The position numbers and the translations under genes were made by a program. Under the pieces are notes generated by a model. That model was not told where the DNA came from. It made no database searches and saw only the letters and a list, made by a program, of their open reading frames with translations. A DNA stretch of 13,137 bases from Porphyromonadaceae bacterium UBA2720 (lineage in GTDB: Bacteria > Bacteroidota > Bacteroidia > Bacteroidales > Muribaculaceae): positions 1 to 13,137 of the forward strand of contig DEKO01000047.1 in NCBI GenBank assembly GCA_002353885.1, given 5' to 3'. Below, piece after piece: positions 1-7,555 of the stretch. The number at the start of each line of letters is the position of its first letter. The first letter of the stretch is position 1.

Positions 1-39
1 AACTCAAACAAGTTTGGTTTGCGTTCGGCTTGCACAAAA

Positions 40-71
40 TTTGGCTATTTGTTGCAAAAGCACTAACTTTG
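40..71 (+). promoter_or_regulatory. Bacteroidetes-type promoter of holB
   Basis: TTTG at 40-43 and TAACTTTG at 64-71 are separated by exactly 20 bases. This matches the known Bacteroidetes primary sigma factor consensus (TTTG, 19-21 bases, TAnnTTTG). Transcription would begin near 77-80, leaving a leader of about 20 bases before the ATG at 99. The promoter lies inside the TTG-initiated extension of the reading frame, so it also rules out that longer start. Confidence 0.8.
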
Positions 72-98
72 CACAGACAATTATTAACTCTTCGATTC

Positions 99-1226
99 AT
101 GAGATTCAGCGATATCCTTGGCAACGAACAAGCAGTGAAGCAAGTGAGGCACCTGATCGATGCCGACCGCCTGCCCCACGCACTGCTGTTATATGGTGAG
201 CCAGGTGTGCCCAAGTTGGCTCTAGCTCGCGTGATGGCCCAGTATCTGCACTGCCCCCATCGGCATGATGGCGAGCCCTGTGGTGTGTGCCCATCATGCC
301 GACAGCACGAGACAATGAACCACACCGACACTTTCTACTCATTTCCCTACTGGCGCAAAGACAAGAACTCCGAGGCCTGCTGCGACGACTTCATTGAGCG
401 CTGGCGCGAGTTCTTGGCCGACTGCCCAGTCGTCGAGGACTATCAGCACTGGCTGGAGCTGCTCAAGAACGAGAACTCTCAGCCCGAAATCTTGGTTCGC
501 GAGAGTGCCAACATCTTGCGCAAGATGAGCATGTCGTCATTCACCAGCAAGTACAAGGTGAGCATCATCTGGCTGCCCGAGAAACTCCGTGACGACGCTG
601 CCAACAAGTTGCTCAAGCTCATCGAGGAGCCCTACGACGACTGCAAGTTCATCCTGGTGAGCGACAACGCCCAGGGGATTCTGGGCACAATCTACTCACG
701 CACGCAACGCATTGAGCTTCGCCGTCTGAGCACCCCCATCGTGGCGCAGTATCTGGCTCAGCACTATGGCATGGAGGCGCAAGACGCGCTGGCAGTTGCA
801 GCTCCAGCCGATGGCAACATCAACATGGCCCTGCACAGCATGCGACAAGACAGCGAGCTGCACGAGTTCCATCAGGCCTTTGTCGAGCTGATGCGTCTAG
901 CCTATATGCGCAACCTGGGTAAGCTTCGCAACTGGGCCGAGCGTGTTGCCGACATGAAGCGCGAGAAGTCTCGCCGCTTTCTGAGCTACTGCTCACGCCA
1001 GGTGCGCGAGAACTATATCTACAACCTGCATCACCCCGAGTTGAACTATCTCACCCGCGAAGAGCAACAGTTCAGCTCACGATTTGCGCCTTACATCAAT
1101 GAGGCCAACGTGGAGCGGATGAGTGAGCAGTTCCGTTTGGCTGCACAGCACATTGCCGGCAATGGCAACAGCAAGATCATTCTGTTTGACATGGCTGTGC
1201 GCATCACGATTCTCATCAAGGTCTAG
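99..1226 (+). CDS. holB: DNA polymerase III subunit delta' (clamp-loader subunit)
   Basis: This 375-residue protein is the delta' subunit of the clamp loader, which helps load the beta sliding clamp at primed sites during replication. The N-terminal AAA+ fold opens with a P-loop-like segment at residues 33-40 (GEPGVPKL). A zinc module follows: Cys52, Cys61, Cys64 and Cys67, spaced C-x8-C-x2-C-x2-C. Residues 153-163 (KVSIIWLPEKL) sit where Walker B would be, residues 164-178 end in the family signature LLKLIEEP, and SRTQ at 200-203 corresponds to the SRC-type arginine-finger motif. The P-loop has Pro38 in place of the usual Gly and lacks the Ser/Thr, so ATP hydrolysis is unlikely, as is known for delta' of other bacteria. 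The ATG at 99 is chosen because a promoter occupies 40-71 and family members start with a similar FxDIxGN segment. An AddB-like gene follows after 63 bases, probably in the same transcript. Confidence 0.9.
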   Translation: MRFSDILGNEQAVKQVRHLIDADRLPHALLLYGEPGVPKLALARVMAQYLHCPHRHDGEPCGVCPSCRQHETMNHTDTFYSFPYWRKDKNSEACCDDFIERWREFLADCPVVEDYQHWLELLKNENSQPEILVRESANILRKMSMSSFTSKYKVSIIWLPEKLRDDAANKLLKLIEEPYDDCKFILVSDNAQGILGTIYSRTQRIELRRLSTPIVAQYLAQHYGMEAQDALAVAAPADGNINMALHSMRQDSELHEFHQAFVELMRLAYMRNLGKLRNWAERVADMKREKSRRFLSYCSRQVRENYIYNLHHPELNYLTREEQQFSSRFAPYINEANVERMSEQFRLAAQHIAGNGNSKIILFDMAVRITILIKV

Positions 1227-1289
1227 TGTGCCCGAGCTCGGAAAAGTGCTGCAAAACCCTTATTTCTTGTTTCTTAATACCCTACTACA

Positions 1290-4200
1290 GTGCGTTCCTT
1301 TTTGCAACAGGTGGCTGAGCACTATGCTGCCACAACCCATCTCGAAGACTTGTGTTTTGTGTTTCCCAATCGCCGCAGCGGCAAGTTCTTCGAACAGCAG
1401 TTGTCCCATGCGGTCAACGGCCCTGCGATGATGCCACGCATCATGCCGATGGTCGACTTTCTGAGCGACCTCACTGGCTACAACCAGGTTGGCCAACTTG
1501 AGGCCATGCTGGTGTTGTACAAGTCTTACCGTCAAGTGATGGGTGACAATGCCTCGCCGATGGACACCTTTGTCTTCTGGGCCAACCTGATCATCAACGA
1601 CTTTAACGATGCCGACATGAACCTGGTGGACGTCGAGCGTCTGTATGCCAACCTTCATGACCTGCGCGAGATATCGACCGACTATCTGAGTGCAGACCTC
1701 AAACGCGACATCGAACGTCTGCTCAACATCAGCTTGCCCATGTCGAGCGATGATGAACGCTTCTGGCGCGACTGGCACATGAGTCCCGACGACAGCGAGG
1801 TGAAACGTTCGTTCTTCAGCCTGTGGGAGCGGTTGCATGACATCTACAAGGTCTACCACGAGATGCTCGAACACGAGGGTCTGCACACCGTGGGCCGCAT
1901 CTATCGCGACGCTGTCGAGCGTGTGAAGCAAGTGCCCGACGTGCAGTTGCCGGCGCGCGTGGTGATGGTGGGCTTCTCGTCGTTGTCGGTCAGCGAGTTG
2001 TCAATCTTCAAGGCGCTTCAACAGCGCGGTGTTGCCGACTTCTGGTGGGACAATGCCCTGGAGGAACTGTCGCATGACAGCGACAACCCGTCAGGACGGG
2101 TGGTGCACGAGTATGCTCAAATGTTTGCGATGCCTTCAACTCTGGTGCCCGAGAGCCTGTCAGGCAAACAAGTCGAGGCCGTGTCGGTACCATCGTCAGT
2201 GGGCCAGGCCAAATGGGCCTTTCACCGCGTAGACCAACTGGTCAAAGACGGACATATCCCCCACCCCGAGAATGCCATCGACACAGCCATTGTGCTTCCC
2301 GACGAGAGTCTGTTCATCCCATTGATGAACTCGGTAAGCGACAGCATAGGCAACCTGAACGTGACCATGGGCTACAGTCTGCGTCATTCCAACATCGTGT
2401 CGCTGATGCATCTCGTTGCCCGCGCGCACAAGCAGTCAAGCCGCCGCGACAACGAGTGGACCTACTATCGCGAGGACGTCAAGGACATCATGTCACACCC
2501 CATCATCAAGGCAGTGTTCACACGTCAAGCCATGCAGGTGAGCAACCGCATCGCCGACGAGAACCTGTGGAGCATACCTGCCAACTGGCTGTGCAAGATG
2601 GGATTTGAAAGTCTGTTCGAGCCGCTGCGCGACACATCTGACTCGTCGCAAGTGTTGTCCTACCTGGACCGCTTGACAGCCTTTTGCCACCAGGTTACCG
2701 ATTGCATCAAGACATTGGACGAGGTCAAGACCACTGTCGACTATGACGACTATGACGATGACGCCAGCATGCGCAAAGTGCTACCGTTGCAAAGCGCATT
2801 TATCGCACTCTATGTCGAGGCCCTTGAACAGCTGCGACTTGCCTTCACGATGCATGGTGTGCCTGTGAGCGACGACACGCTGTTCTTCTTGATCGACCGG
2901 TTGACTCAGTCGTTTGTTGTGCCCTTTGAGGGTGAGCCGCTGCAAGGCCTGCAGATTATGGGCCTCCAGGAGACTCGCTCGCTTGACTTTGACAACCTCA
3001 TCATTCTGTCGATGAACGAGCGTGTGTTTCCTCGTCGACATGGCATAGCCTCACTCATCCCCGACGACCTGCGTGCCGCATTCTACATGCTCACGAGCAC
3101 TCGTCAGGAGGCCATAGCGGCCTACGACTTCTATCGCCTGATCAGCCGTGCCCAGCGTGTGATTCTGGTCTACAGCACCGCCACATCGGGTGTGGGCGGC
3201 AGTGAGCCGTCACGATTCATCAGCCAGCTGAAACTCTTGTACGGCGACAGACTGCACTTCACCGAGTATCGTGTCGACACCCATGTCACCACGCCTGGTG
3301 AGACGCCCATCATGGTCAGCAAAGCGCGAGCGCCGATGCATGACTATGTCAATCCCAGCGCACTCATCGACCCTCAGCACGCCAAGTGCTTATCGCACAG
3401 TTCGATTGCCGAATACATGGAATGCCCGCTCAAGTTCTATCTGCACCACGTTCAGCACTTGAGCGACAACACCGACACTGGTGACTTTATGGACTATGGC
3501 ACGTTTGGCAACATCATCCATGACACACTGCAAGCACTCTACTACCCTCCTCTGGCCGATGGCCGTGAGCGCGAGGGGTGCAACATCGTCACAGCAGATG
3601 ACATCGAGCGCTTCAAGAAAGGTGAGATGCAACGCCAGGTGGTGCGACACATCAACGAGCAATACCTGCGCCACGAGGCAACAGCGCCCATCGAGGGCGA
3701 GGCACTGATCATGCAAGAGACCATCGAGACCTTTGTGCTGCGAGCGCTCAACCATGACCTCAAGCAGATGTCCAAAGCCGGCGTCGACCGGCTCGAGGTG
3801 CTTGAATGCGAGAAGAGCCATCCTGTGCAACTTGACTTCGATGGTGTGAAGTTCAACTTCACCTACAAGCCCGACCGTGTCGACCGTCTTGCAGGGCAGC
3901 TGCGCATGATTGACTACAAGACAGGTGGCGACCTCACCGAATTCAAGAGCCTGGACGACCTGTTTGCTGCCCCCAACACGTCAGAGAAGCGCCGCAAGGC
4001 CATTGCCCAACTCATGCTCTACTGCAACGCCTGGCAACTGGAGCATCCCGACGACCACATCATCCACCCGATTATCTACAAGTTGCGCAACATGGACGAG
4101 GCCGGAGTCTTTCACAGCGAGGGCAAGGGCAAAAAACATCCATTGATATTCAATGTTGACGACGAGTTCAACCTTGAGTTCAAGAAGCGTATGAGCGAAG

Positions 4201-4301
4201 TCATCGCCAGCTTGCTTGACCGAGACACCCCCTTTGTGCAAGCCGATGCCGACAGCAAGTGCTGCAGCTATTGTCGCTTCTCAGACTTCTGCCGCCGTTA
4301 G
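1290..4301 (+). CDS. AddB-like helicase-nuclease with Fe-S-type PD-(D/E)XK domain
   Basis: At 1003 residues this resembles the AddB/RexB-like subunit of Bacteroidetes, which with an AddA-type helicase processes double-strand DNA ends for recombinational repair. The N-terminus (FVFPNRRSGKFF, near residues 23-34) sits where a helicase P-loop would be but is not a proper Walker A, so the helicase half is probably inactive, as in AddB. Around residues 560-640 there is a UvrD-like C-terminal helicase core (LDFDNLIILSMNERVFP). The nuclease domain at the C-terminus shows Asp862 and Asp875-x-Lys877 (PDR, then IDYKTG), the PD-(D/E)XK signature. It is bracketed by Cys712 (ECPLKFY) and Cys992, Cys995 and Cys1001, the four-cysteine arrangement that holds a 4Fe-4S cluster in AddB, Cas4 and Dna2. 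The start is GTG at 1290: no ATG is available and the FLQQVA segment right after it matches the usual N-terminus of the family. No addA lies in the window. Confidence 0.85.
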   Translation: MRSFLQQVAEHYAATTHLEDLCFVFPNRRSGKFFEQQLSHAVNGPAMMPRIMPMVDFLSDLTGYNQVGQLEAMLVLYKSYRQVMGDNASPMDTFVFWANLIINDFNDADMNLVDVERLYANLHDLREISTDYLSADLKRDIERLLNISLPMSSDDERFWRDWHMSPDDSEVKRSFFSLWERLHDIYKVYHEMLEHEGLHTVGRIYRDAVERVKQVPDVQLPARVVMVGFSSLSVSELSIFKALQQRGVADFWWDNALEELSHDSDNPSGRVVHEYAQMFAMPSTLVPESLSGKQVEAVSVPSSVGQAKWAFHRVDQLVKDGHIPHPENAIDTAIVLPDESLFIPLMNSVSDSIGNLNVTMGYSLRHSNIVSLMHLVARAHKQSSRRDNEWTYYREDVKDIMSHPIIKAVFTRQAMQVSNRIADENLWSIPANWLCKMGFESLFEPLRDTSDSSQVLSYLDRLTAFCHQVTDCIKTLDEVKTTVDYDDYDDDASMRKVLPLQSAFIALYVEALEQLRLAFTMHGVPVSDDTLFFLIDRLTQSFVVPFEGEPLQGLQIMGLQETRSLDFDNLIILSMNERVFPRRHGIASLIPDDLRAAFYMLTSTRQEAIAAYDFYRLISRAQRVILVYSTATSGVGGSEPSRFISQLKLLYGDRLHFTEYRVDTHVTTPGETPIMVSKARAPMHDYVNPSALIDPQHAKCLSHSSIAEYMECPLKFYLHHVQHLSDNTDTGDFMDYGTFGNIIHDTLQALYYPPLADGREREGCNIVTADDIERFKKGEMQRQVVRHINEQYLRHEATAPIEGEALIMQETIETFVLRALNHDLKQMSKAGVDRLEVLECEKSHPVQLDFDGVKFNFTYKPDRVDRLAGQLRMIDYKTGGDLTEFKSLDDLFAAPNTSEKRRKAIAQLMLYCNAWQLEHPDDHIIHPIIYKLRNMDEAGVFHSEGKGKKHPLIFNVDDEFNLEFKKRMSEVIASLLDRDTPFVQADADSKCCSYCRFSDFCRR

Positions 4302-4366
4302 ATGGGGGATTGGCTATGATTCATGAGTTCAGTAGGTGAGTCACAAAGGGGTATTGCTCTAATCTG

Positions 4367-5158
4367 TCACTGCCCCTTCTGATAGCCGTGTTTGAGACGA
4401 TAGCGACGCACATCGCGGAAGAGGTCGGTGGCATAGACAAAGTTGTTCAGGTCATCGTTGTCCTGGTTGTAAATCTCGTCTTTGGTGCCAATCCACCCCA
4501 CATGGCCTTTGTTGACAAAAAGGATATTCTCGCCGATGCCCATGACAGAGTTCATGTCGTGTGTGTTGATAATGGTAGTGATGCCAAACTCGTGGGTGAT
4601 GTCGCTCAGCAGCTCGTCGATGACAATGGATGTTTTGGGGTCCAGTCCCGAGTTGGGCTCATCGCAGAACAAATACTTCGGATTCAGTGCGATAGCACGT
4701 GCAATGGCTGCGCGTTTCTGCATGCCGCCTGAGAGTTCGCTGGGATACTTATTCTCACTGCCTGTGAGGTTGACACGGTCAATGCAGAACTGCGCGCGCT
4801 CGCGTTGCTCATCGGTGCTCATGCTCGAGAACATCATCAGCGGGAACATGACATTTCCCATCACGGTCTCACTGTCAAACAATGCCGAGCCCTGGAAGAG
4901 CATTCCAATCTCCTTGCGCAGTTCCTTGAGCTGCTTGCGGTCCATGACGGTGATGTCGCGTCCGTCATAGAGTATCTGTCCCACATCGGGCCGGAACAGC
5001 CCCACGATATTCTTGACAAGCACAGTCTTGCCCGATCCGCTCTGGCCGATGATGAGGTTGGTCTTGCCATCATAGAATGTGGCATTGATGCCAAAGAGCA
5101 CCTGCCGGCGCCCACCCACATCATCAAACGACTTTTCTACTCCTTTGACTTCTATCAT
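4367..5158 (-). CDS. mlaF: MlaF-like ABC transporter ATP-binding protein
   Basis: This 263-residue protein is the ATPase of an Mla/MCE-type phospholipid transporter, which moves lipids between the inner and outer membranes to keep the outer leaflet asymmetric. All ABC motifs are intact: Walker A GQSGSGKT at 38-45, Q-loop Gln89, signature LSGGMQKR at 142-149, Walker B with catalytic Glu167 (YLFCDEP, 162-168), D-loop SGLDP at 170-174 and switch His200. The form of the signature (LSGGMQKR) and FQGSALFDS at the Q-loop are typical of MlaF rather than of importers for sugars or amino acids. It follows the MlaE permease by 47 bases, a spacer filled by a heptamer array. No MCE (MlaD) gene follows: the next gene is convergent. 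Confidence 0.9.
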   Translation of the reverse strand: MIEVKGVEKSFDDVGGRRQVLFGINATFYDGKTNLIIGQSGSGKTVLVKNIVGLFRPDVGQILYDGRDITVMDRKQLKELRKEIGMLFQGSALFDSETVMGNVMFPLMMFSSMSTDEQRERAQFCIDRVNLTGSENKYPSELSGGMQKRAAIARAIALNPKYLFCDEPNSGLDPKTSIVIDELLSDITHEFGITTIINTHDMNSVMGIGENILFVNKGHVGWIGTKDEIYNQDNDDLNNFVYATDLFRDVRRYRLKHGYQKGQ

Positions 5159-5162
5159 AATG

Positions 5163-5197
5163 GTTGCGAGTTATGCGTTGCGAGTTACGAGTTTTCA
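5163..5197. repeat. Imperfect heptamer array between mlaE and mlaF
   Basis: Five consecutive 7-base units on the + strand all begin with GTT: GTTGCGA, GTTATGC, GTTGCGA, GTTACGA, GTTTTCA. In the direction of transcription (minus strand) this reads as nnnnAAC five times. The array ends a few bases before the mlaF start codon. No function can be read from it. A similar 7-base-period array occurs at 5961-5988, before mlaE. Confidence 0.6.
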
Positions 5198-5205
5198 CCA
5201 CATGG

Positions 5206-5955
5206 CTACTGGAGCATGAGCTTGGTGAGTATCACATCAACCACCAGAATCATGATGTTGCTCATGACCACGGCATTGGTGCTAGCCTTTCCCACCTCGA
5301 TAGAGCCTCCTTGCACCGTGTAACCATAGTAGGACGATATGCTGGAGATAATGAATGCGAAAAACAGCGACTTGATCAGGGCAAACCACACATACCACTC
5401 GATGAACATCGTCTGAATGCCGTAGATGTAGGTTGCCGGATCGACAATACTGGTCAAGACGCATATCAGGTAGCCACCGAAGAGGCTTGTGGCCATGCAG
5501 ATGGTGACCAAGAACGGCATGATGGTAATCATTCCCAGCACCTTGGGCATGACCAGGAAGTTGGCCGAGTTGATGCCCATGATGTCGAGTGCGTCAATCT
5601 GCTCGGTGACCCGCATGGTACCAATCTCACTGGCGATGTTCGACCCAATCTTTCCCGACAGAATCAGGCACAGGATCGATGACGAGAACTCGAGCAAGAT
5701 AATCTCTCGCGTGGTCAGTCCCACGGTGTAACGTGGCAGCAAGGGATTGTTGATATTAAGCTTGATGAGGATGGTGCACAACGACCCGATGAACAACGAC
5801 ACAATCAAGATGAGTGGAATGGAATCGATGCCCAACTTGGCCATCTCATCCATATATCGCTTGAAGAACACCTTCCACTTCTCGGGCACCCCGATGCTGC
5901 GCCACATGAACATACAGTATCTGCCGAATGAGTCTAGTGATTTATTCAGAACCAT
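5206..5955 (-). CDS. mlaE: MlaE-like ABC transporter permease
   Basis: A 249-residue inner-membrane permease of the MlaE family, the partner of the downstream MlaF ATPase in lipid transport. The diagnostic cytoplasmic segment is at residues 110-127 (EIGTMRVTEQIDALDIMG), which matches the family motif in which the permease contacts the ATPase. It is followed by the NFLVMPKVLGMITIMPFL stretch (132-149) typical of the family. Hydrophobic helices lie near 46-64, 83-101, 139-170, 190-206 and 226-245. The ATG at 5953-5955 is the start. The luxR-type gene ends 28 bases upstream, so the gene probably belongs to the same minus-strand transcript. The length matches the usual 245-265 residues. Confidence 0.9.
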   Translation of the reverse strand: MVLNKSLDSFGRYCMFMWRSIGVPEKWKVFFKRYMDEMAKLGIDSIPLILIVSLFIGSLCTILIKLNINNPLLPRYTVGLTTREIILLEFSSSILCLILSGKIGSNIASEIGTMRVTEQIDALDIMGINSANFLVMPKVLGMITIMPFLVTICMATSLFGGYLICVLTSIVDPATYIYGIQTMFIEWYVWFALIKSLFFAFIISSISSYYGYTVQGGSIEVGKASTNAVVMSNIMILVVDVILTKLMLQ

Positions 5956-5960
5956 CTTTT

Positions 5961-5988
5961 AACTATAAACTTTAAACTTTAAATTAAA
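5961..5988. repeat. AACTTTA-type heptamer array upstream of mlaE
   Basis: Four tandem 7-base units on the + strand: AACTATA, AACTTTA, AACTTTA, AATTAAA. The array overlaps the stop codon of the upstream LuxR-type gene (5984-5986) and ends 5 bases before the mlaE start. It shares the 7-base period, and an AACnnnn unit on one strand, with the array at 5163-5197, but in opposite orientation. Confidence 0.6.
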
Positions 5989-6565
5989 TCAACACGCTCT
6001 CGTCAATGAGGTTGTTGAGAATGGCATAAACCGTGAGTCCAGCCACACTCTTGATGCCCGTCTTGTGCATGATGTTCTTGCGATGTGATATGACCGTGTG
6101 CACCGACACGTTGAGCGCATCGGCAATCTCCTTGTTGGTCATTCCTCGTGCTACCTGCACCAGCACATCGGTCTCTCGCTTCGAGAGCTCATAGCTCGCC
6201 GTCGAATTGTCTTGGGGCTGGAATGTCTGTGTAATCCTTGTCAATGTTTCTCCGATGGTCCCCCGACTATCACGAATGTCAACAATTCCATCATATCGCT
6301 TGAGCACAGTAGGCTCGACATACTGGTAGACGAGCGCCACCACCGGCACCGGCACAGTCCCGCCACTGAACAGTTGTTGCGGATGGGGCGACAGGGTGGG
6401 ATTGAGTACAATTACATCGGGCTTGCTGGTGACCAGCCGCTCGTCCAGTCCTTCCAAGCCCGAGAGTGGTGTCAGGACCTTGAACCGGGTCTGCTCGGCC
6501 AGCAAGGTGGCCAACCCCTCGACAATCACCTCCGACGGCTCAATGATCAGTACACGGGTCTTCAT
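5984..6565 (-). CDS. LuxR/NarL-family regulator with degenerate receiver domain
   Basis: This 193-residue protein has a receiver-like N-terminal domain (about 1-120) and a LuxR-type helix-turn-helix (about 126-190) with the conserved core LSKRETDVL, GMTNKEIADALNVS and VHTVISHRKNIM. The receiver looks unable to accept phosphate. The expected Asp at the end of strand 3 is Asn55 (PDVIVLNP), the acidic pair near the N-terminus is Glu9-Pro10, and the usual Thr/Ser after strand 4 is replaced by Val in the ALVYQ stretch. It therefore probably responds to a ligand, partner protein or its own level. Its ATG overlaps the TGA of the hemerythrin gene (ATGA at 6562-6565) and an AGGAG lies 7 bases upstream at 6573-6577, so the two genes are probably translationally coupled. 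The hemerythrin protein may be its target or signal partner; that is inference. Confidence 0.85.
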   Translation of the reverse strand: MKTRVLIIEPSEVIVEGLATLLAEQTRFKVLTPLSGLEGLDERLVTSKPDVIVLNPTLSPHPQQLFSGGTVPVPVVALVYQYVEPTVLKRYDGIVDIRDSRGTIGETLTRITQTFQPQDNSTASYELSKRETDVLVQVARGMTNKEIADALNVSVHTVISHRKNIMHKTGIKSVAGLTVYAILNNLIDESVLI

Positions 6566-7254
6566 CGCACACTCCTTTCCAGATGCATGACATAGGGCAC
6601 CATCACCTTCTCCTCGACCAGGCTATGGCGATTGAGGTCCATCGACAACTGCAAGATGTCATAGACCACATCGACCGTATCGTCGCCCGTGACACTCTCG
6701 GGCAGATATTTGAAGATGATTTGCACCAGGTCGCCCAACTTTTCCTCCAGATTCCCATGGTTCTCAACAAAGTCAGCCATGCAGTAGGTGTCATCGTGTT
6801 GTCCGTTCTGCAGCGCCTCGATGTGACGGAACACCGTGTTGTCTTCGTGCCCGAAGTGTGCCAGCACCTCGTTGCGATAGACCTCAAAGAATCGGCTGAG
6901 CACCATGGCCACCTTGTCGGGCAGATGCTCAGCAATGTGATGCAGGTGCCGCTCGATGTGCGGCAGCTGGCGGTTGACGTAGTAGTGGTGCGAATTACGC
7001 AAATAGGGCACCAGAGCGCTCATGTCGGTATTGAGTATTAGCTCGCTGCTGGGCTCATATTGCGCAAAGCTATAGACATTGCAGATGAGCAAGAAGAAAT
7101 CCGGGTCAAGTCCATGCCGCTGGCACACCTCAGCCACCGACCTGTCGCCGAAGCCCAGCGTGATGCCCATGCGTTGCAAAATCATTACCAGCTCGGCATG
7201 TGCCGTGATGAGTTCGCCCATCTTCACGTTCTTATCGTTCAGAAATTCAAACAT
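6562..7254 (-). CDS. YtfE/RIC-like di-iron hemerythrin-domain protein
   Basis: A 230-residue protein resembling YtfE/ScdA (repair of iron centres), proteins that restore iron-sulfur clusters damaged by nitric oxide or oxidants. The N-terminal part (about 1-75) resembles the small domain that precedes hemerythrin in ScdA-type proteins. The C-terminal four-helix bundle carries a plausible full ligand set: His89, His133, Glu137, His166, His210 and Glu214. The spacing (44, 4, 29, 44 and 4) closely follows that of YtfE. It has no signal peptide, so it is cytoplasmic. It is the first gene of the minus-strand unit, with a promoter at 7402-7434 and a leader of about 140 bases. Family assignment is firm. 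The exact role (nitric oxide, oxygen or redox sensing, or repair) is not decided by the sequence. Confidence 0.8.
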   Translation of the reverse strand: MFEFLNDKNVKMGELITAHAELVMILQRMGITLGFGDRSVAEVCQRHGLDPDFFLLICNVYSFAQYEPSSELILNTDMSALVPYLRNSHHYYVNRQLPHIERHLHHIAEHLPDKVAMVLSRFFEVYRNEVLAHFGHEDNTVFRHIEALQNGQHDDTYCMADFVENHGNLEEKLGDLVQIIFKYLPESVTGDDTVDVVYDILQLSMDLNRHSLVEEKVMVPYVMHLERSVR

Positions 7255-7376
7255 TTAACTTTCTAAAAATAGCAGTGTTCTACAATAGTGACGACGCAAG
7301 GTCGTGAAGCCGCTGCCTGATTGACGCAGGGGAGCCTCCTTAGCCCTCAAGCTTCGAATGCCGCTTGTGCGATTGA

Positions 7377-7390
7377 GAAACTTGAGTTTC
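7377..7390. promoter_or_regulatory. Perfect dyad, candidate operator of the hemerythrin operon
   Basis: GAAACTTGAGTTTC is a perfect inverted repeat (6-base arms, 2-base centre). It lies about 12 bases downstream of the minus-strand -7 box, so it would cover roughly +6 to +20 of the transcript. A second, alternative pairing joins 7377-7385 with 7347-7355. On the minus-strand RNA that stem is 9 base pairs including one G-U pair. Either a repressor site or a leader stem is possible. Confidence 0.4.
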
Positions 7391-7401
7391 AAATCAAACG
7401 A

Positions 7402-7434
7402 CAAAGGTAGTGTTTTTTGGCCAATCTGCCCAAG
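7402..7434 (-). promoter_or_regulatory. Promoter of the hemerythrin-luxR-mlaEF unit
   Basis: On the minus strand TACCTTTG (7409-7402) matches the Bacteroidetes -7 box TAnnTTTG, and CTTG (7434-7431) sits 21 bases upstream as a one-mismatch -33 element. Transcription would start near 7396. The 7255-7555 gap is otherwise non-coding: it holds this promoter, the leader of the minus-strand operon, and the udk promoter. Confidence 0.65.
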
Positions 7435-7503
7435 AAAAAGCCTAAAAACGCGAACTTTGGAAAATAAATTGCCATTCTGGCTCAAGTTTTGTGAGTTTTT
7501 TTG

Positions 7504-7511
7504 TAATTTTG
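7504..7511 (+). promoter_or_regulatory. Probable -7 box of the udk-lptB promoter
   Basis: TAATTTTG matches TAnnTTTG exactly and lies 44 bases before the udk start codon. No good TTTG is present at the expected distance upstream (the nearest, at 7488-7491, is only 12 bases away), so only the -7 half is supported. Confidence 0.5.
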
Positions 7512-7555
7512 TCGGTTGGAATGCAATGGGGCATCCCGCTTAACACCATAACACT

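Noticed and set aside
30..98. TTG-initiated 23-residue extension of holB
   Set aside because: A full Bacteroidetes promoter (40-71) lies inside it, and the ATG at 99 matches the usual start of the family.
1260..1931. Long minus-strand open frame (223 codons) opposite the AddB-like gene
   Set aside because: It is a shadow of the codon pattern of the strongly supported + strand gene and encodes no recognisable protein.
4345..4378. AAGGGG/CCCCTT hairpin between the convergent genes as a terminator
   Set aside because: Only 6 base pairs, a loop of 21 bases, overlap with the mlaF stop, and no T run on either side.
7340..7370. CTTCGAATG resembling a tRNA T-arm
   Set aside because: No acceptor stem, anticodon arm or other cloverleaf parts can be built around it on either strand.
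7255..7485. Minus-strand 76-codon frame in the udk upstream gap
   Set aside because: It spans the predicted promoter and leader and shows no protein-like pattern.
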